NCBI GenBank assembly: GCA_003194445.1 | Contig: PQXF01000016.1 | Coordinates: forward strand, 1 to 42,061 | Source of the DNA: Candidatus Methanogaster sp. | Lineage (GTDB): Archaea > Halobacteriota > Methanosarcinia > Methanosarcinales > Methanogasteraceae | Direction: 5' to 3' | DNA: 42,061 bases | Shown here: positions 1-8,151 of the stretch, in pieces | Layout of the letters: each line of letters begins with the position of its first letter | Numbering within the stretch: position 1 is the first letter of the stretch | Notes under the pieces: generated by a model | Databases searched by the model: none | The model's input: only the letters and a program-made list of their open reading frames with translations | What the model was told of the DNA's origin: nothing | Position numbers and translations under genes: made by a program

Positions 1-483
1 GATGCTGTCCATTCGTTCTGTGTGCTTCACCAATTGAAAAATCTCAGCAAGAGATACCTTGATGAGTTCGGAAGCATTGAGAACATCCCTTCCAGGGATA
101 TGGAATTGTATGAACTTGCACAAGAGTTGATACTTGCCGAAACATCCATCCATTCATCGATATCTTATCAGGGAATTGTGAACCTGGCTTCGAGTACGGA
201 ACTGTCACGAGTATCACGGAAGGTAATCGCGTACGCGAAAGAGATTTACCGGAAGAATCTATTATTGCTGGAGAAAGGATTCACTCCGGAGACTAACAAT
301 GTGATGGAACAGCTATTCTCATTGATAGATAACTTTGTCGATCAAGCCAGATCTTTTAAAGCCACATTCAGTACAGTCAACTTCTTTTACAACCTATTCG
401 CCTCGATGAACAGGAAGTGCTTCAATACAGGCGACTGGAAAGGCTTTTCTCCACTAAATCGAGCTAAAATGAAATATGGTTAG
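1..483 (+). CDS. DDE transposase, C-terminal part (5'-truncated by window edge)
   Basis: The frame is open to the left window edge, so the GTG at 22 is probably internal. The last 60 residues carry a TNNVMEQLFS segment, in which the Glu is a candidate for the third acidic catalytic residue. A RSFK stretch, an FFYNLF hydrophobic patch and a terminal NTGDWKGFSPLNRAK motif follow, a layout I associate with archaeal DDE transposases. Family assignment is not certain because the N-terminal half is outside the window. It lies directly beside a decayed purA relic, which fits a mobile element sitting in a deletion scar. Nothing suggests it is broken within the visible part. Confidence 0.7.
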   Translation, partial: DAVHSFCVLHQLKNLSKRYLDEFGSIENIPSRDMELYELAQELILAETSIHSSISYQGIVNLASSTELSRVSRKVIAYAKEIYRKNLLLLEKGFTPETNNVMEQLFSLIDNFVDQARSFKATFSTVNFFYNLFASMNRKCFNTGDWKGFSPLNRAKMKYG

Positions 484-721
484 TAGTTAACTTTGAAATA
501 ATTGATGATAACTCTTAGCGGTGGCTATCTACATTTTATCGGGATTTGGATTAATTTACAAATTTTGGTCATTGTTTTCTGTTCTTTGAGGTGGATGTCC
601 GAGATATTCGTCTCATGCATGACTTGTTTCGGTCATTTTCAGGCTCAACCAGAAAAAATTAAAAAACAGACATGACCTGCTCCGCAGTGCTTATACTGTC
701 GGTGAAAAAGCAATTTCAGAA
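484..721. other. AT-rich gap after the transposase
   Basis: No gene is supported on either strand. The stretch probably holds the right end of the upstream insertion element. I could not define its terminal repeat because the left end is outside the window. Confidence 0.35.
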
Positions 722-965
722 CCGTGGCTACCGCCACTGTTTTTGAGAGTTTTACGTACCAAGTCTCAAGAATCTCCTCGATCCGGTGCACACAATCCTT
801 TGCAGCGGCAGCTACTCGATATGTCGATCCTCCAGTTCATACTCGGGTGCAGATTCGGTCGATCCCGTCGAGAACGTCCAGTTTCGTCAGTGCGATGCTC
901 GAATGGAAATTGAGGTGCGTGGCTTTCCACACAAGCAGGGACTCGAACCACCCCCCACCTCCATC
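722..965 (-). pseudogene. purA: Decayed adenylosuccinate synthetase (purA) C-terminal relic
   Basis: Minus-strand translation from 965 gives GWFESL, then SSIALTKLDVLDGIDRICT. This is a hallmark of the C-terminal half of PurA, the GTP-dependent enzyme that converts IMP to adenylosuccinate in AMP synthesis. One base later the frame shifts and reads YELEDRHIE, as expected downstream in PurA. It then returns to the first frame as AKDCVHRIEEILE, which resembles the PurA helix before the C-terminus. The segment between these blocks is shorter than in intact enzymes, and the N-terminal three quarters is missing: an in-frame TGA sits at 966-968. So this is a truncated, frameshifted, internally deleted relic between a transposase and ilvD. 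Homology is by motif recognition; a protein alignment would settle it. Confidence 0.72.
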
Positions 966-1005
966 TCACATCTGTCCACGGCGCGATAATCGGGCTTTGG
1001 GTAGA

Positions 1006-2661
1006 CTAACTGATCACGCTTCCCTCGCTTGCATCTCCGACCATCCGCTGGTACCTCTCCAGCACGCCGCTCAATTTCGATTCAGGTGGTTTCCACGCCT
1101 TTTTCCGCTTGTCAAGTGCATCCTGATCGACCACGAGATTCAGTCTCCGGTTCGGGATATCGATCTCGATCGTATCGCCGTCCTCTACAAAGGCGATCGG
1201 CCCACCGACTGCTGCCTCTGGCGATACGTGCCCGATACAGGGTCCGCGCGTCCCGCCAGAGAACCTACCGTCCGTTATCAAAGCAACCGAATCGATAAGC
1301 CCCATGCCTGCAATCGCTGATGTCGGGGAGAGCATCTCACGCATCCCGGGACCGCCCTTCGGACCCTCGTACCGGACAACGACCACGTCGCCGGACACGA
1401 TCTTTTTAGCCATGATCGCTTCCATCGCATCCTCTTCGCTCTCAAAGACCTTTGCAGGTCCTGTGTGCTTGAGTATCTTCGGATCGACTGCGGTCTGCTT
1501 GACCACTGATCCCTGCGGCGCAAGCGTCCCGTAAAGGACCGCAATCCCGCCTTCAGTGTGCTTTGGCGCGTCCACGGTTGCGATGACCAATTTATTCGTC
1601 TCGGGGTTTACGATCACCAGATCATCCAGATTCTCGCCGATCGTGCCGGCGGTTGCAGTGAGCGCACCGAGATCGATTCCAGAGCTCTGCCGGAGCCGCT
1701 CAATGATCGCATAGACGCCGCCTGCCCTGTCGAAATCGATCATGAAATGCTCTCCACCCGGGCGCAGATTGATGAGGTGAGGGGTAATCCGGCTCAGTTC
1801 GTCGAAGCGCGAGAGTGGGAGTGTGATGCCGAAATCGTGCGCGATCGCGGGCAGGTGAAGTACCGTGTTTGTGCTGCCACCGATTGCCATATCGACGGCG
1901 ACCGCGTTGTCAAATGACTTTTCCGTGACGATCTGGCGTGATGTGATGTTATTGCGCACCAGTTCGAGAATCTGCCTTCCCGAGTCCTTTGCGATGTGAA
2001 TCTTCTTTGCATCGATCGCGTGAGCGGTTGCGCATCCGGGAAGACTCAATCCAAGTGCTTCGGTCATGCATGCCATCGTGTTTGCTGTAAAGAGCCCTGA
2101 ACACGATCCGGCACCAGGGCACGCTATACCCTCAAGGTTGCGGATGTTGCCCCGTGACTCACCGACCGCCTCGAATACAGAGATCAGATCCTCCTCCCGG
2201 TCGCCAACAAAACCGGGAAGCATCGGCCCCCCTGTGACCGCGATTGCTGGTAAGTCGAGACGTCCCGCAGCCATCAGGTGCCCTGGCACAATCTTGTCGC
2301 AGGACGGTATCAGCACCATCCCGTCAAACGCATGTGCACGCAGCATGATCTCGATTGAGTCTGCTATCAGTTCTCTCGACGGCATCGGGTATCTCATGCC
2401 CTCGTGGTTCATTGCTATGCCGTCGCAGATCCCGATGGTGCTGAATTCGAACGGCACGCCTCCAGCCATCCGTATGCCAGCTTTCACTGCTTCACTGATC
2501 TTGTCGAGATGGATATGGCCAGGGATGATATCATTCCAGGAATTCACCACTGCGATAAACGGCTTGTCCATCTCAAAGTCTGTAATGCCTGTTGCCCTGA
2601 GCAGTGCGCGGTGGGGCGCCCGCGCAAGCCCTTTTTTGATACGGTCGCTTCTCAGTTCCAT
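1006..2661 (-). CDS. ilvD: Dihydroxy-acid dehydratase
   Basis: 551 residues, the usual length for IlvD/Edd dehydratases. The enzyme removes water from 2,3-dihydroxy-3-methylbutanoate or -pentanoate to give the 2-oxo acid precursors of valine, leucine and isoleucine, in the cytoplasm. Family signatures are visible: a [11 protein letters not shown] block near residue 122 with an iron-sulfur ligand cysteine, and [16 protein letters not shown] near residue 181 with further cluster cysteines. [13 protein letters not shown] near the N-terminus and [14 protein letters not shown] sequence ([15 protein letters not shown]) near the C-terminus also fit. The ATG at 2661 is the only good start. It stands alone, transcribed away from the next gene, with its own promoter. 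Nothing is unusual in the gene itself. Confidence 0.97.
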   Translation of the reverse strand: MELRSDRIKKGLARAPHRALLRATGITDFEMDKPFIAVVNSWNDIIPGHIHLDKISEAVKAGIRMAGGVPFEFSTIGICDGIAMNHEGMRYPMPSRELIADSIEIMLRAHAFDGMVLIPSCDKIVPGHLMAAGRLDLPAIAVTGGPMLPGFVGDREEDLISVFEAVGESRGNIRNLEGIACPGAGSCSGLFTANTMACMTEALGLSLPGCATAHAIDAKKIHIAKDSGRQILELVRNNITSRQIVTEKSFDNAVAVDMAIGGSTNTVLHLPAIAHDFGITLPLSRFDELSRITPHLINLRPGGEHFMIDFDRAGGVYAIIERLRQSSGIDLGALTATAGTIGENLDDLVIVNPETNKLVIATVDAPKHTEGGIAVLYGTLAPQGSVVKQTAVDPKILKHTGPAKVFESEEDAMEAIMAKKIVSGDVVVVRYEGPKGGPGMREMLSPTSAIAGMGLIDSVALITDGRFSGGTRGPCIGHVSPEAAVGGPIAFVEDGDTIEIDIPNRRLNLVVDQDALDKRKKAWKPPESKLSGVLERYQRMVGDASEGSVIS

Positions 2662-2682
2662 GCGTTTTGTTATTGCGGCGGT

Positions 2683-2694
2683 GATATATTAAAT
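2683..2694 (-). promoter_or_regulatory. TATA-like box of ilvD
   Basis: On the minus strand the sequence reads TTTAATATATC, a good archaeal TATA box. It lies 22-33 bases before the ATG, so transcription would begin at or very near the start codon and the mRNA may be leaderless. Confidence 0.55.
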
Positions 2695-2747
2695 TTCTTC
2701 TAAGGTATGCCGAGGGTGGTGGGGCTGGCAAGCGCCTCCAGTAGTAC

Positions 2748-2757
2748 CTATAATATA
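2748..2757 (+). promoter_or_regulatory. TATA-like box of the coiled-coil gene
   Basis: CTATAATATA about 50 bases before the GTG at 2808. It fits an archaeal promoter with a leader of about 25 nt. Confidence 0.4.
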
Positions 2758-2807
2758 GAAACTACATAACCGATACCATTCAAAACTACCGGACAGGCGG
2801 GAATACA

Positions 2808-4094
2808 GTGAAATGGCTAAATAAAATCCTCGGGAAGCAGAACCAGCAGAACCAGCAGAAACCTCGTACAGCCGATACGGTCGCGTTCCGCGATCTTGGG
2901 GACTGGGTTTCAGACCGGACAGAAGCAGAACTCGGAGGGTTCTTCGAATCCGCCGCACAGATATTCGCAGAGATCGAGGAGATGAAAGAAGAACTGATTC
3001 GCGATATCGGGGGCCTGAAAGCCGCAGAACCTCCGGAGTTACCGTCCCGCGTACTCCGAGTGGGGTTTGCAGCCCGCGATAGCCTGATCAAGCAGATCAA
3101 TGTGGTAATCGATAGGATCAGCACCCCAGTGATGGATTATCCTGCTATCATGGAATTTTGCAGGTCTATCGATACCGCTCTTGACGCCACGATCGAGAAA
3201 TCTGCAAAGAGCCACCACCGTGCCAAATACCTATTTCCAAAGGAGGTTGGCGCGGTATTCACCGATCTCAGAAATATAAAAATATCGTTAGCAAAACTCA
3301 GAGATTTGCTTGATAGGGAAGGTGTGAAAATAAAGGGTTTTGATGGCATAACAGAGGCTATACATCGAATAGGCGATATAACCAGAGATATCGTCGCAGG
3401 TAACTCAACTATAAAGAAAAATGGCTCTAAAACAGACGGAATAAAGCGCGAGATAAGCGATTGCGCCGCCAAACTGGAACAGCTGTCACAGAGCAAGGAA
3501 TGGAGTTCTTTTGTTGAACTCGAAGACAAGTTGAAAGAAAGGGAGTTGGAAGTAAGTAACATCAAAAATAATGTTTTAGAATTGTTTATTCCACTTAACA
3601 AGGCATTAAATCGGATGAAAAAGCAGAGCGAGAGTGGAAGGTACACGCTTTCAAAGAAACAGAAGAAACTCCTGGATGTGTGCCTCGAAAACCCGATTTC
3701 GGCGGACGTAGCTGATGTCAACGATTTTCTGGTAGAGATGCTGCAGATAGTCGAGAGCGGCGCACTTGGACTTAAGGATAAGAAACGCGATAAGATCGTT
3801 GATCAGATCGATCAGATAATGGATTCCTTCGCGCCGAAGAAGGAGCGATACGACACCCTTAAGTTCGAGACTCATGAGATCGGGCACCAGATCTCTGACC
3901 TGACCATATCAAAAACAAAAACCGCGCTTGAGGGACAGCTTGCCGAGAAGAATAGGGAGATCGCACATATCGACGAGGAAATGAGCAATCTGGGGGATGA
4001 ACTTAAGATGCGAAGCATTGAACTAGAAGAGCTGAAGGCAGAACTTTCTGACGCAGTAAACTCAATCGAATCGGTGCAGATCGTCTTTGATTAA
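2808..4094 (+). CDS. Coiled-coil protein of unknown function
   Basis: 428 residues starting at GTG. I do not recognise a catalytic domain. The N-terminus is basic with a short Gln/Asn-rich stretch (NQQNQQK). Residues 40-80 and about 205-270 are rich in charged heptad-like segments, and the last 60 residues form a very strong predicted coiled coil (EKNREIAHIDEEM and ELEELKAEL). Proteins of this appearance in archaea are often labelled SbcC-like, but no Walker motifs are visible, so an ATPase role is not supported. No signal peptide or membrane segment is seen. It is a single gene between ilvD (divergent) and an insertion sequence, so context gives no function. Confidence 0.7.
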   Translation: MKWLNKILGKQNQQNQQKPRTADTVAFRDLGDWVSDRTEAELGGFFESAAQIFAEIEEMKEELIRDIGGLKAAEPPELPSRVLRVGFAARDSLIKQINVVIDRISTPVMDYPAIMEFCRSIDTALDATIEKSAKSHHRAKYLFPKEVGAVFTDLRNIKISLAKLRDLLDREGVKIKGFDGITEAIHRIGDITRDIVAGNSTIKKNGSKTDGIKREISDCAAKLEQLSQSKEWSSFVELEDKLKERELEVSNIKNNVLELFIPLNKALNRMKKQSESGRYTLSKKQKKLLDVCLENPISADVADVNDFLVEMLQIVESGALGLKDKKRDKIVDQIDQIMDSFAPKKERYDTLKFETHEIGHQISDLTISKTKTALEGQLAEKNREIAHIDEEMSNLGDELKMRSIELEELKAELSDAVNSIESVQIVFD

Positions 4095-4226
4095 CACTGC
4101 CGTAATAAGCGGTGGTTGCTTTTATACTGGTTTGTTGAGCTTTGATCCGTCTCTTGCGCCAGATGGGGTCGGATCGCCTGTACTCGTCCCCCAGTATGGA
4201 TTAAGTTCTCACTCGGCAAAGATATG

Positions 4227-4251
4227 TGGCTCTCTGGTATCTTGAGTTACA
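4227..4251 (+). repeat. Left terminal inverted repeat of the ISL3-like element
   Basis: Begins TGGCTCTCTGGTATC and ends GAGTTACA. It is the partner of the repeat at 5687-5711 on the opposite strand. Confidence 0.85.
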
Positions 4252-4372
4252 GTGAGATGATATTAAATTGATACGTTGCCATATATATTGCAATGCCCAC
4301 TAATCAATTCCGCGGTCAAGTGAGGGATAACGCACAGCATGTGCCCTACACTTTTAGCAAATCCGACGGTTA

Positions 4373-4383
4373 ATTATATATAC
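4373..4383 (+). promoter_or_regulatory. TATA-like box of the transposase gene
   Basis: ATTATATATAC about 50 bases before the ATG at 4434. A GGTG ribosome-binding-like motif at about 4422-4425 precedes that ATG. Both support 4434 as the true start rather than the TTG at 4444. Confidence 0.45.
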
Positions 4384-4433
4384 ATCTAACCATCTACAAT
4401 ACATCCAGCAGATCTAATGGATGGTGAACGATA

Positions 4434-5674
4434 ATGGCAATATTTGAGATACCACTCTGATATTCCAGACGTTGAAATTGAGAACGTGGAGTTAACTAAA
4501 AAAGGAGATATTATCCTCACGGTAGTAAGCACAGTTGAAGGAACTCACTGTCATAAATGTGGCAGAGAGATTAGCAAGCCTTATGGTCATGGTAAAATGA
4601 TTAAACTCCGTCATTTATCGATTCTTGGTATGAATGTGTATATTCATATTCGTCCTGTGAGGTACCAATGCACCAGTTGTGCTGGCAAACCAGTAACAAC
4701 GCAGATATTAAACTGGTACAATCCGAGAAGCCCACACACAAAAGCGTATGACAATCATATACTGCTTGAAATGGTGAATAGTACAGTAGAAGACGTAAGT
4801 ATTAAGGAAGATTTGGGTTATGAGGCTGTAATGGGGAGTCTTTATCGGCATATCGACACAGAAGTAAATTGGGATGGTATTAAGAGGTTGGATGTTATAG
4901 GACTCTGATGAAATTTCGCTTAAAAGGGGGCATAGAGACTTTGTAACGATTGTAACGTCGCGTGTGGCTGGGAAGACAACGATACTGGCGGTACTCAAAG
5001 GCCGTACAAAGGAGACTGTGAAAGAGTTCTTGTCTAGCATCCCAAAGCGGCTAAAGAAGACTGTTAAGGCGGTATGTTCGGATATGTACGAGGGTTATAC
5101 CAATGCTGCAGAAGAAGTCTTCGAAAATTATACTGTAATCATAATTGACCGTTTTCACGTTGCTAAATTGTATCGGAAGGGACTGGAGGGCCTTCGTAAG
5201 AAAGAGATGAAGCGTTTGGAGAAAGAATTGTCAGAAGATGAATATAAAAAGCTGAAAAACGTAATGTGGATATTACGTAAGGATGTAGGGGACTTAACGG
5301 ATGAAGAAGTGGAAATTTTGAAGTGTTTATTTCAATATTCTCCAATATTAGAATTAGCATATACACTTTGCAATGATTTGACTGATATCTTTGAAGACGA
5401 TATTTCCAAGAGCGTTGCAACTTGTAGGATCAACGATTGGAAGAAGAATGTTGAAGAAAGTGGTTTGAAGTGTTTTAATAGATTTATATCGACATTAGAT
5501 AAATTTATGGATAAGATAACAAACTACTTTATCGACCGGCAAACAAGTGGATTTGTAGAAGGATTGAATAATAAGATAAAAGTGATTAAACGGCGGTGTT
5601 ATGGCATTCTAAATGTCAAACATCTGTTCCAGCGCATATATCTTGACCTCGAGGGGTACTCTGTGTATGCCTGA
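4434..5674 (+). pseudogene. ISL3-family transposase interrupted by two identical +1 frameshift sites (broken, or recoded)
   Basis: From ATG 4434 the protein begins MAIFEIPL and meets TGA at 4458-4460. Shifting +1 continues DIPDVEIENVEL, then a zinc-ribbon (CHKCG, later CTSC) and a helix-turn-helix region. It meets a second TGA at 4906-4908. Another +1 shift continues DEISLKRGHRDFVT, which contains the first catalytic Asp of the ISL3 DDE domain. CSDMYEGY supplies the second Asp and GFVEGLNNKIK the catalytic Glu near the C-terminus. The joined product would be about 412 residues, normal for ISL3. Both interruptions are the same heptamer, CTC TGA T, and both give Leu-Asp if read +1. This is either two indels or a programmed frameshift; see findings. 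The domain assignment is firm and the expression mode is unknown. Confidence 0.85.
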
Positions 5675-5686
5675 TTTATCAGGTTG

Positions 5687-5711
5687 TGTAACTCGAATTA
5701 CCAGAGAGCCA
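5687..5711 (-). repeat. Right terminal inverted repeat of the ISL3-like element
   Basis: The reverse complement begins TGGCTCTCTGGTAATTC and ends GAGTTACA. It matches the left end at 22 of 25 positions and lies 13 bases after the transposase stop codon. Confidence 0.85.
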
Positions 5712-6025
5712 AGAAGAATTAATACCCGAAGAGGGAAAAGACATGAACACAACCGAGGATATGTATGAGACAATGATGCACAGTGGGGCGATTCAAAAGC
5801 AAATCGAGAGGATCAGGGATACAAATGACACTACAACGGCTTTTTGAGGTGATATTTGATCTTCAAGGTACAGTAAGAATCGAAAATGGATGCCGAAATA
5901 TATTTATAAAGAAAAATCCAAAACAACGGGATATCATGAAAAAATTAGAATCGGCACTCGATTCAATTAATTATATTAGGATTAAAGATTTGAATGGATG
6001 TACATATAACTTCAAGCTTCTCTAA
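5712..6025 (+). pseudogene. Possible transposase C-terminal relic beside the IS
   Basis: Two overlapping frames look coding-like but not complete. From 5743 the sequence reads MNTTEDMYETMMHS and IQKQIERIRD to a TGA near 5849. A +1 frame from about 5823 reads MTLQRLFEVIFDLQGTVRI, then NIFIKKNPKQRDIMKKLE, and stops at 6025. The second part has the look of the C-terminal tail of IS4- or IS1634-like transposases, but I cannot name a family. Neither frame has a convincing start, and they seem to be one gene joined by a frameshift. Confidence is low. Confidence 0.35.
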
Positions 6026-6502
6026 TTTAACTTGCCGCTATAATTCGTATAGCCGAAAGTCATGTTTTATAAATATTCACACTTTAGCGCTCGCAATCAG
6101 TGCTTGCAAAACAAACCAACGTCTCATAAAAACACAAGCTCCGCCACCCGCCTATCCGGCACCCCCTCGCCCGAACCGTTTCGAAAGTCACTTCTCAACC
6201 TCGATTGCAACAAACCCCGGCAGGTCAAGCAGGATACTCAGGCAAAACTTCCCGCACCTAAGAAATGGCGTAACGATCATCTATGGGCTCATGGATAATA
6301 TTACAGCTACAATCAGGTCAGGGATGGGATGTTGAGAAGTACATCAGGACACAGGAATATGCGTGAAAGTATGAATCGCACTATCACAAGCAATCGCACT
6401 TTAGCGAGTGGTGGCGATGGTGGGGCTTTATCGGAGAATGTTTTTGAGTCTACGCGGAATCGGGGGGTTTGGTCAGATGATTTGGATCCCGGGTGCTTTG
6501 TC
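6026..6502. other. Gap without a supported gene
   Basis: Only short open frames in poor contexts are visible. A minus-strand 30-codon frame near 6191-6283 (MIVTPFLRCGKF) is too short to support. Confidence 0.3.
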
Positions 6503-6524
6503 AAAAAAAGTGGGGCGGTGCCCC
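6503..6524 (-). terminator. Hairpin plus T-run after the FG-GAP repeat gene
   Basis: On the minus strand GGGGC-ACC-GCCCC is followed within two bases by seven T residues. It lies about 25 bases after the stop codon of the gene at 6549-7631, a classical intrinsic-terminator layout. Confidence 0.6.
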
Positions 6525-6548
6525 GTCACCAGAAACGGAGCACCGGAG

Positions 6549-7631
6549 TCACTCGACACGTCCCCCCCAATTCGTTTGAATCTGGATATTCCCGCCCGAG
6601 ATCGTGTTCTTTGCCTTGTGGTACGGATCAGCCTCGGTATCGGTGCCGTTCCAGATCTTGATATCGAAGTGATCGGTGCCAGCACCAGGCTCGCCGTTGT
6701 CTTTCGCCTTCACCCGGAAGGTGTACAAGCCATCGCCATTGATGGTGCCTGTGCCCTGGAACTGTGCGCTCACTGCGCTTATCGTCAGCCAGTCAATGCT
6801 CGTGCTCTTGAGATGGATGCCGGCATCCTTGTACTGGAAGTTCAGCTTGCCTGTGGAGCTTCCGTCCTTGTACCTGGCTGTGAACCCGAAGTTGGCTTTA
6901 CCATCCGGAAGTGTGCTGTTTTCATCCGGATAGAACCAGCCGCCGCCTGTCGCATGACCGCCGTTGGGGTCGTAGACCACAAAGAAGACCGGATCGCTAA
7001 CGTTGGTGTTGCTCGCGTTATCGGTAGCCGTTACAACCAGCGTGTAGACGCCGACTGCAGGCGCAAAGCCGCTATCAACGTTCTGTGACACTTCGCTCGT
7101 GTTTGTCAGGTTGCCAACGACAGTGTCAACGCCGCTCTCATCATCGGTTGCAGAGAAGTTAAGCGTCATTCCCACGGTGTAGAGCCCGTACGGCACTGGC
7201 GTTGTGATGGTGATCACAGGCGGGGTGGTGTCAGGTGGGGTACATGGGCATACGTTCTCGTAGCCATAAGACACACCACCATAGTCACCGATCAGCAGGT
7301 CATAGTCACCATCACCATCCAGATCTGCAAATGCCGGTGCTGCATACGCCCCTGCAGCCGGAGCATCCCAACTTGTGTTCGCTGTCCACGCAGGACTGCA
7401 TGCGCTGCCTGTGTTCTCGTAGCCATGAGACACACCAGATACTTCACCGATCAGCAGGTCATAGTCGCCATCACCATCCAGATCCGCAAATGCCGGTACT
7501 GCCATAATCCCTACATCAGGGGCATCCCAACTTGTGTTCGCTACCCAGCAATCAGCAGAAGCAGATGCTGTAGATATAGCAATGAGTGCTAAGATTAGCA
7601 CTGTCGTCGTTACGATTCCTCGTATTTCCAT
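6549..7631 (-). CDS. Secreted FG-GAP/VCBS-type repeat protein
   Basis: 360 residues. The N-terminus has a clear signal peptide (TTTVLILALIAISTASASA). Two 53-residue repeats follow (residues about 29-130), each with the calcium-binding-like motif FADLDGDGDYDLLIG typical of FG-GAP/VCBS beta-propeller blades. Only two blades are present, too few for a closed propeller. Next comes an Ig-like/HYR-type domain (PPVITITTPVPYGLYTVG), then a C-terminal beta domain starting GGHATGGGWFYPDENST. That last type of sequence is found at the ends of many secreted archaeal and bacterial surface proteins. The protein is expected on the cell surface, where its role may be adhesion or matrix, but the function is not known. 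It is transcribed alone, with a terminator at 6503-6524. Confidence 0.85.
   Translation of the reverse strand: MEIRGIVTTTVLILALIAISTASASADCWVANTSWDAPDVGIMAVPAFADLDGDGDYDLLIGEVSGVSHGYENTGSACSPAWTANTSWDAPAAGAYAAPAFADLDGDGDYDLLIGDYGGVSYGYENVCPCTPPDTTPPVITITTPVPYGLYTVGMTLNFSATDDESGVDTVVGNLTNTSEVSQNVDSGFAPAVGVYTLVVTATDNASNTNVSDPVFFVVYDPNGGHATGGGWFYPDENSTLPDGKANFGFTARYKDGSSTGKLNFQYKDAGIHLKSTSIDWLTISAVSAQFQGTGTINGDGLYTFRVKAKDNGEPGAGTDHFDIKIWNGTDTEADPYHKAKNTISGGNIQIQTNWGGRVE
7280..7600 (-). repeat. 159-bp tandem duplication encoding the two FG-GAP blades
   Basis: ATCAGCAGGTCATAGTC recurs at 7291 and 7450 (plus-strand coordinates), a 159-bp period, that is 53 codons. The DNA copies are still very similar, so the duplication is probably recent. 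Confidence 0.75.
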
Positions 7632-7830
7632 TTATAGTCCTCCCTTGTTCTTATGTCGCCCCTCTCCGGTGCAGGTGCCTGCTTGCGCAAAGATCAGTCC
7701 ATCGAAACTTCTCCCTTCATGCGCTATCCCGATCGATTGCTCCCTACCTGTCGGGACGTGGTTTGTGCCGGAGCTACACCACCTACTGGGCGAAATATTT
7801 CCCATTTACTTTAGTTATCGGTGAGATGTG

Positions 7831-7854
7831 TGTAACGCAAATTACCAAAGAGCC
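7831..7854 (+). repeat. Solo terminal inverted repeat related to the ISL3-like element
   Basis: TGTAACGCAAATTACCAAAG plus AGCC matches the right end of the 4227-5711 element at 21 of 24 positions. No transposase and no partner end is seen nearby. It may be a scar or one end of a decayed copy or miniature element. Confidence 0.6.
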
Positions 7855-7878
7855 TGAAGAAAAAGAAAAAAATGGGGA
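7855..7878 (-). terminator. T-rich tract after the lipoprotein gene
   Basis: On the minus strand a run of seven T residues and a second T-rich stretch follow the stop codon at 7885 within 30 bases. This fits an archaeal oligo-T terminator. Confidence 0.4.
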
Positions 7879-7884
7879 GGGGTT

Positions 7885-8151
7885 TTAAGCAAACGTTGAA
7901 TCGTTTACCTCACCCATAGCATCGATGTCGTCAAGCCCTCCAAGCATAGCCTCAAGTTCCGCAAGATCGCTCTCGAAACTATCCATCTCATCCTCAGTGA
8001 GTCCACCGGCATCGGTTGCCGCTCCCGCTGGTGCCGGCGGTGTGTCTGGTACGGATTCCTGCCCTCCGTCCTGTGATTTATCGACGCAGCCCGAGCAGCT
8101 TGTGAGCACCAATCCCACGAGGATGAGTGAGATTACGTATCTGGCGTTCAT
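7885..8151 (-). CDS. Small acidic lipoprotein
   Basis: 88 residues. The N-terminal hydrophobic segment ISLILVGLVLTSCSGC carries lipobox-like cysteines, so the mature protein is probably lipid-anchored at the outer face of the membrane. The rest is Pro/Ala-rich, then strongly acidic (DEMDSFESDLAELEAMLGG) with no known domain. Its start codon overlaps the stop codon of the upstream secreted protein (ATGA, 8148-8151), so the two are translationally coupled and probably act together at the cell surface. Function unknown. Confidence 0.75.
   Translation of the reverse strand: MNARYVISLILVGLVLTSCSGCVDKSQDGGQESVPDTPPAPAGAATDAGGLTEDEMDSFESDLAELEAMLGGLDDIDAMGEVNDSTFA

Larger units (their letters stand above)
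4227..5711 (+). mobile_element. Complete ISL3-like insertion sequence with terminal inverted repeats
   Basis: The left end (4227-4251) and the reverse complement of the right end (5687-5711) share TGGCTCTCTGGTA, then GAGTTACA, with 22 of 25 positions identical. They enclose a single transposase gene of ISL3 type, for a total of about 1.49 kb, normal for that family. I see no matching 8-bp target duplication in the flanks, so it may be old or one flank may have been rearranged. A related lone end is found at 7831-7854. Confidence 0.85.

Noticed and set aside
926..966. T-loop-like sequence GGTTCGAGTCC on the minus strand suggesting a tRNA
   Set aside because: The stem halves do not pair, no anticodon arm or acceptor stem fits, and the bases are explained as the GWFES codons of the purA relic.
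724..1320. 198-codon plus-strand open frame
   Set aside because: It is antisense to ilvD and the purA relic, with composition typical of a shadow frame.
4444..4908. TTG at 4444 as the transposase start
   Set aside because: The ATG at 4434 has better upstream signals and gives family-like N-terminal residues if the first CTCTGAT is read +1. The TTG frame begins in the middle of that sequence.
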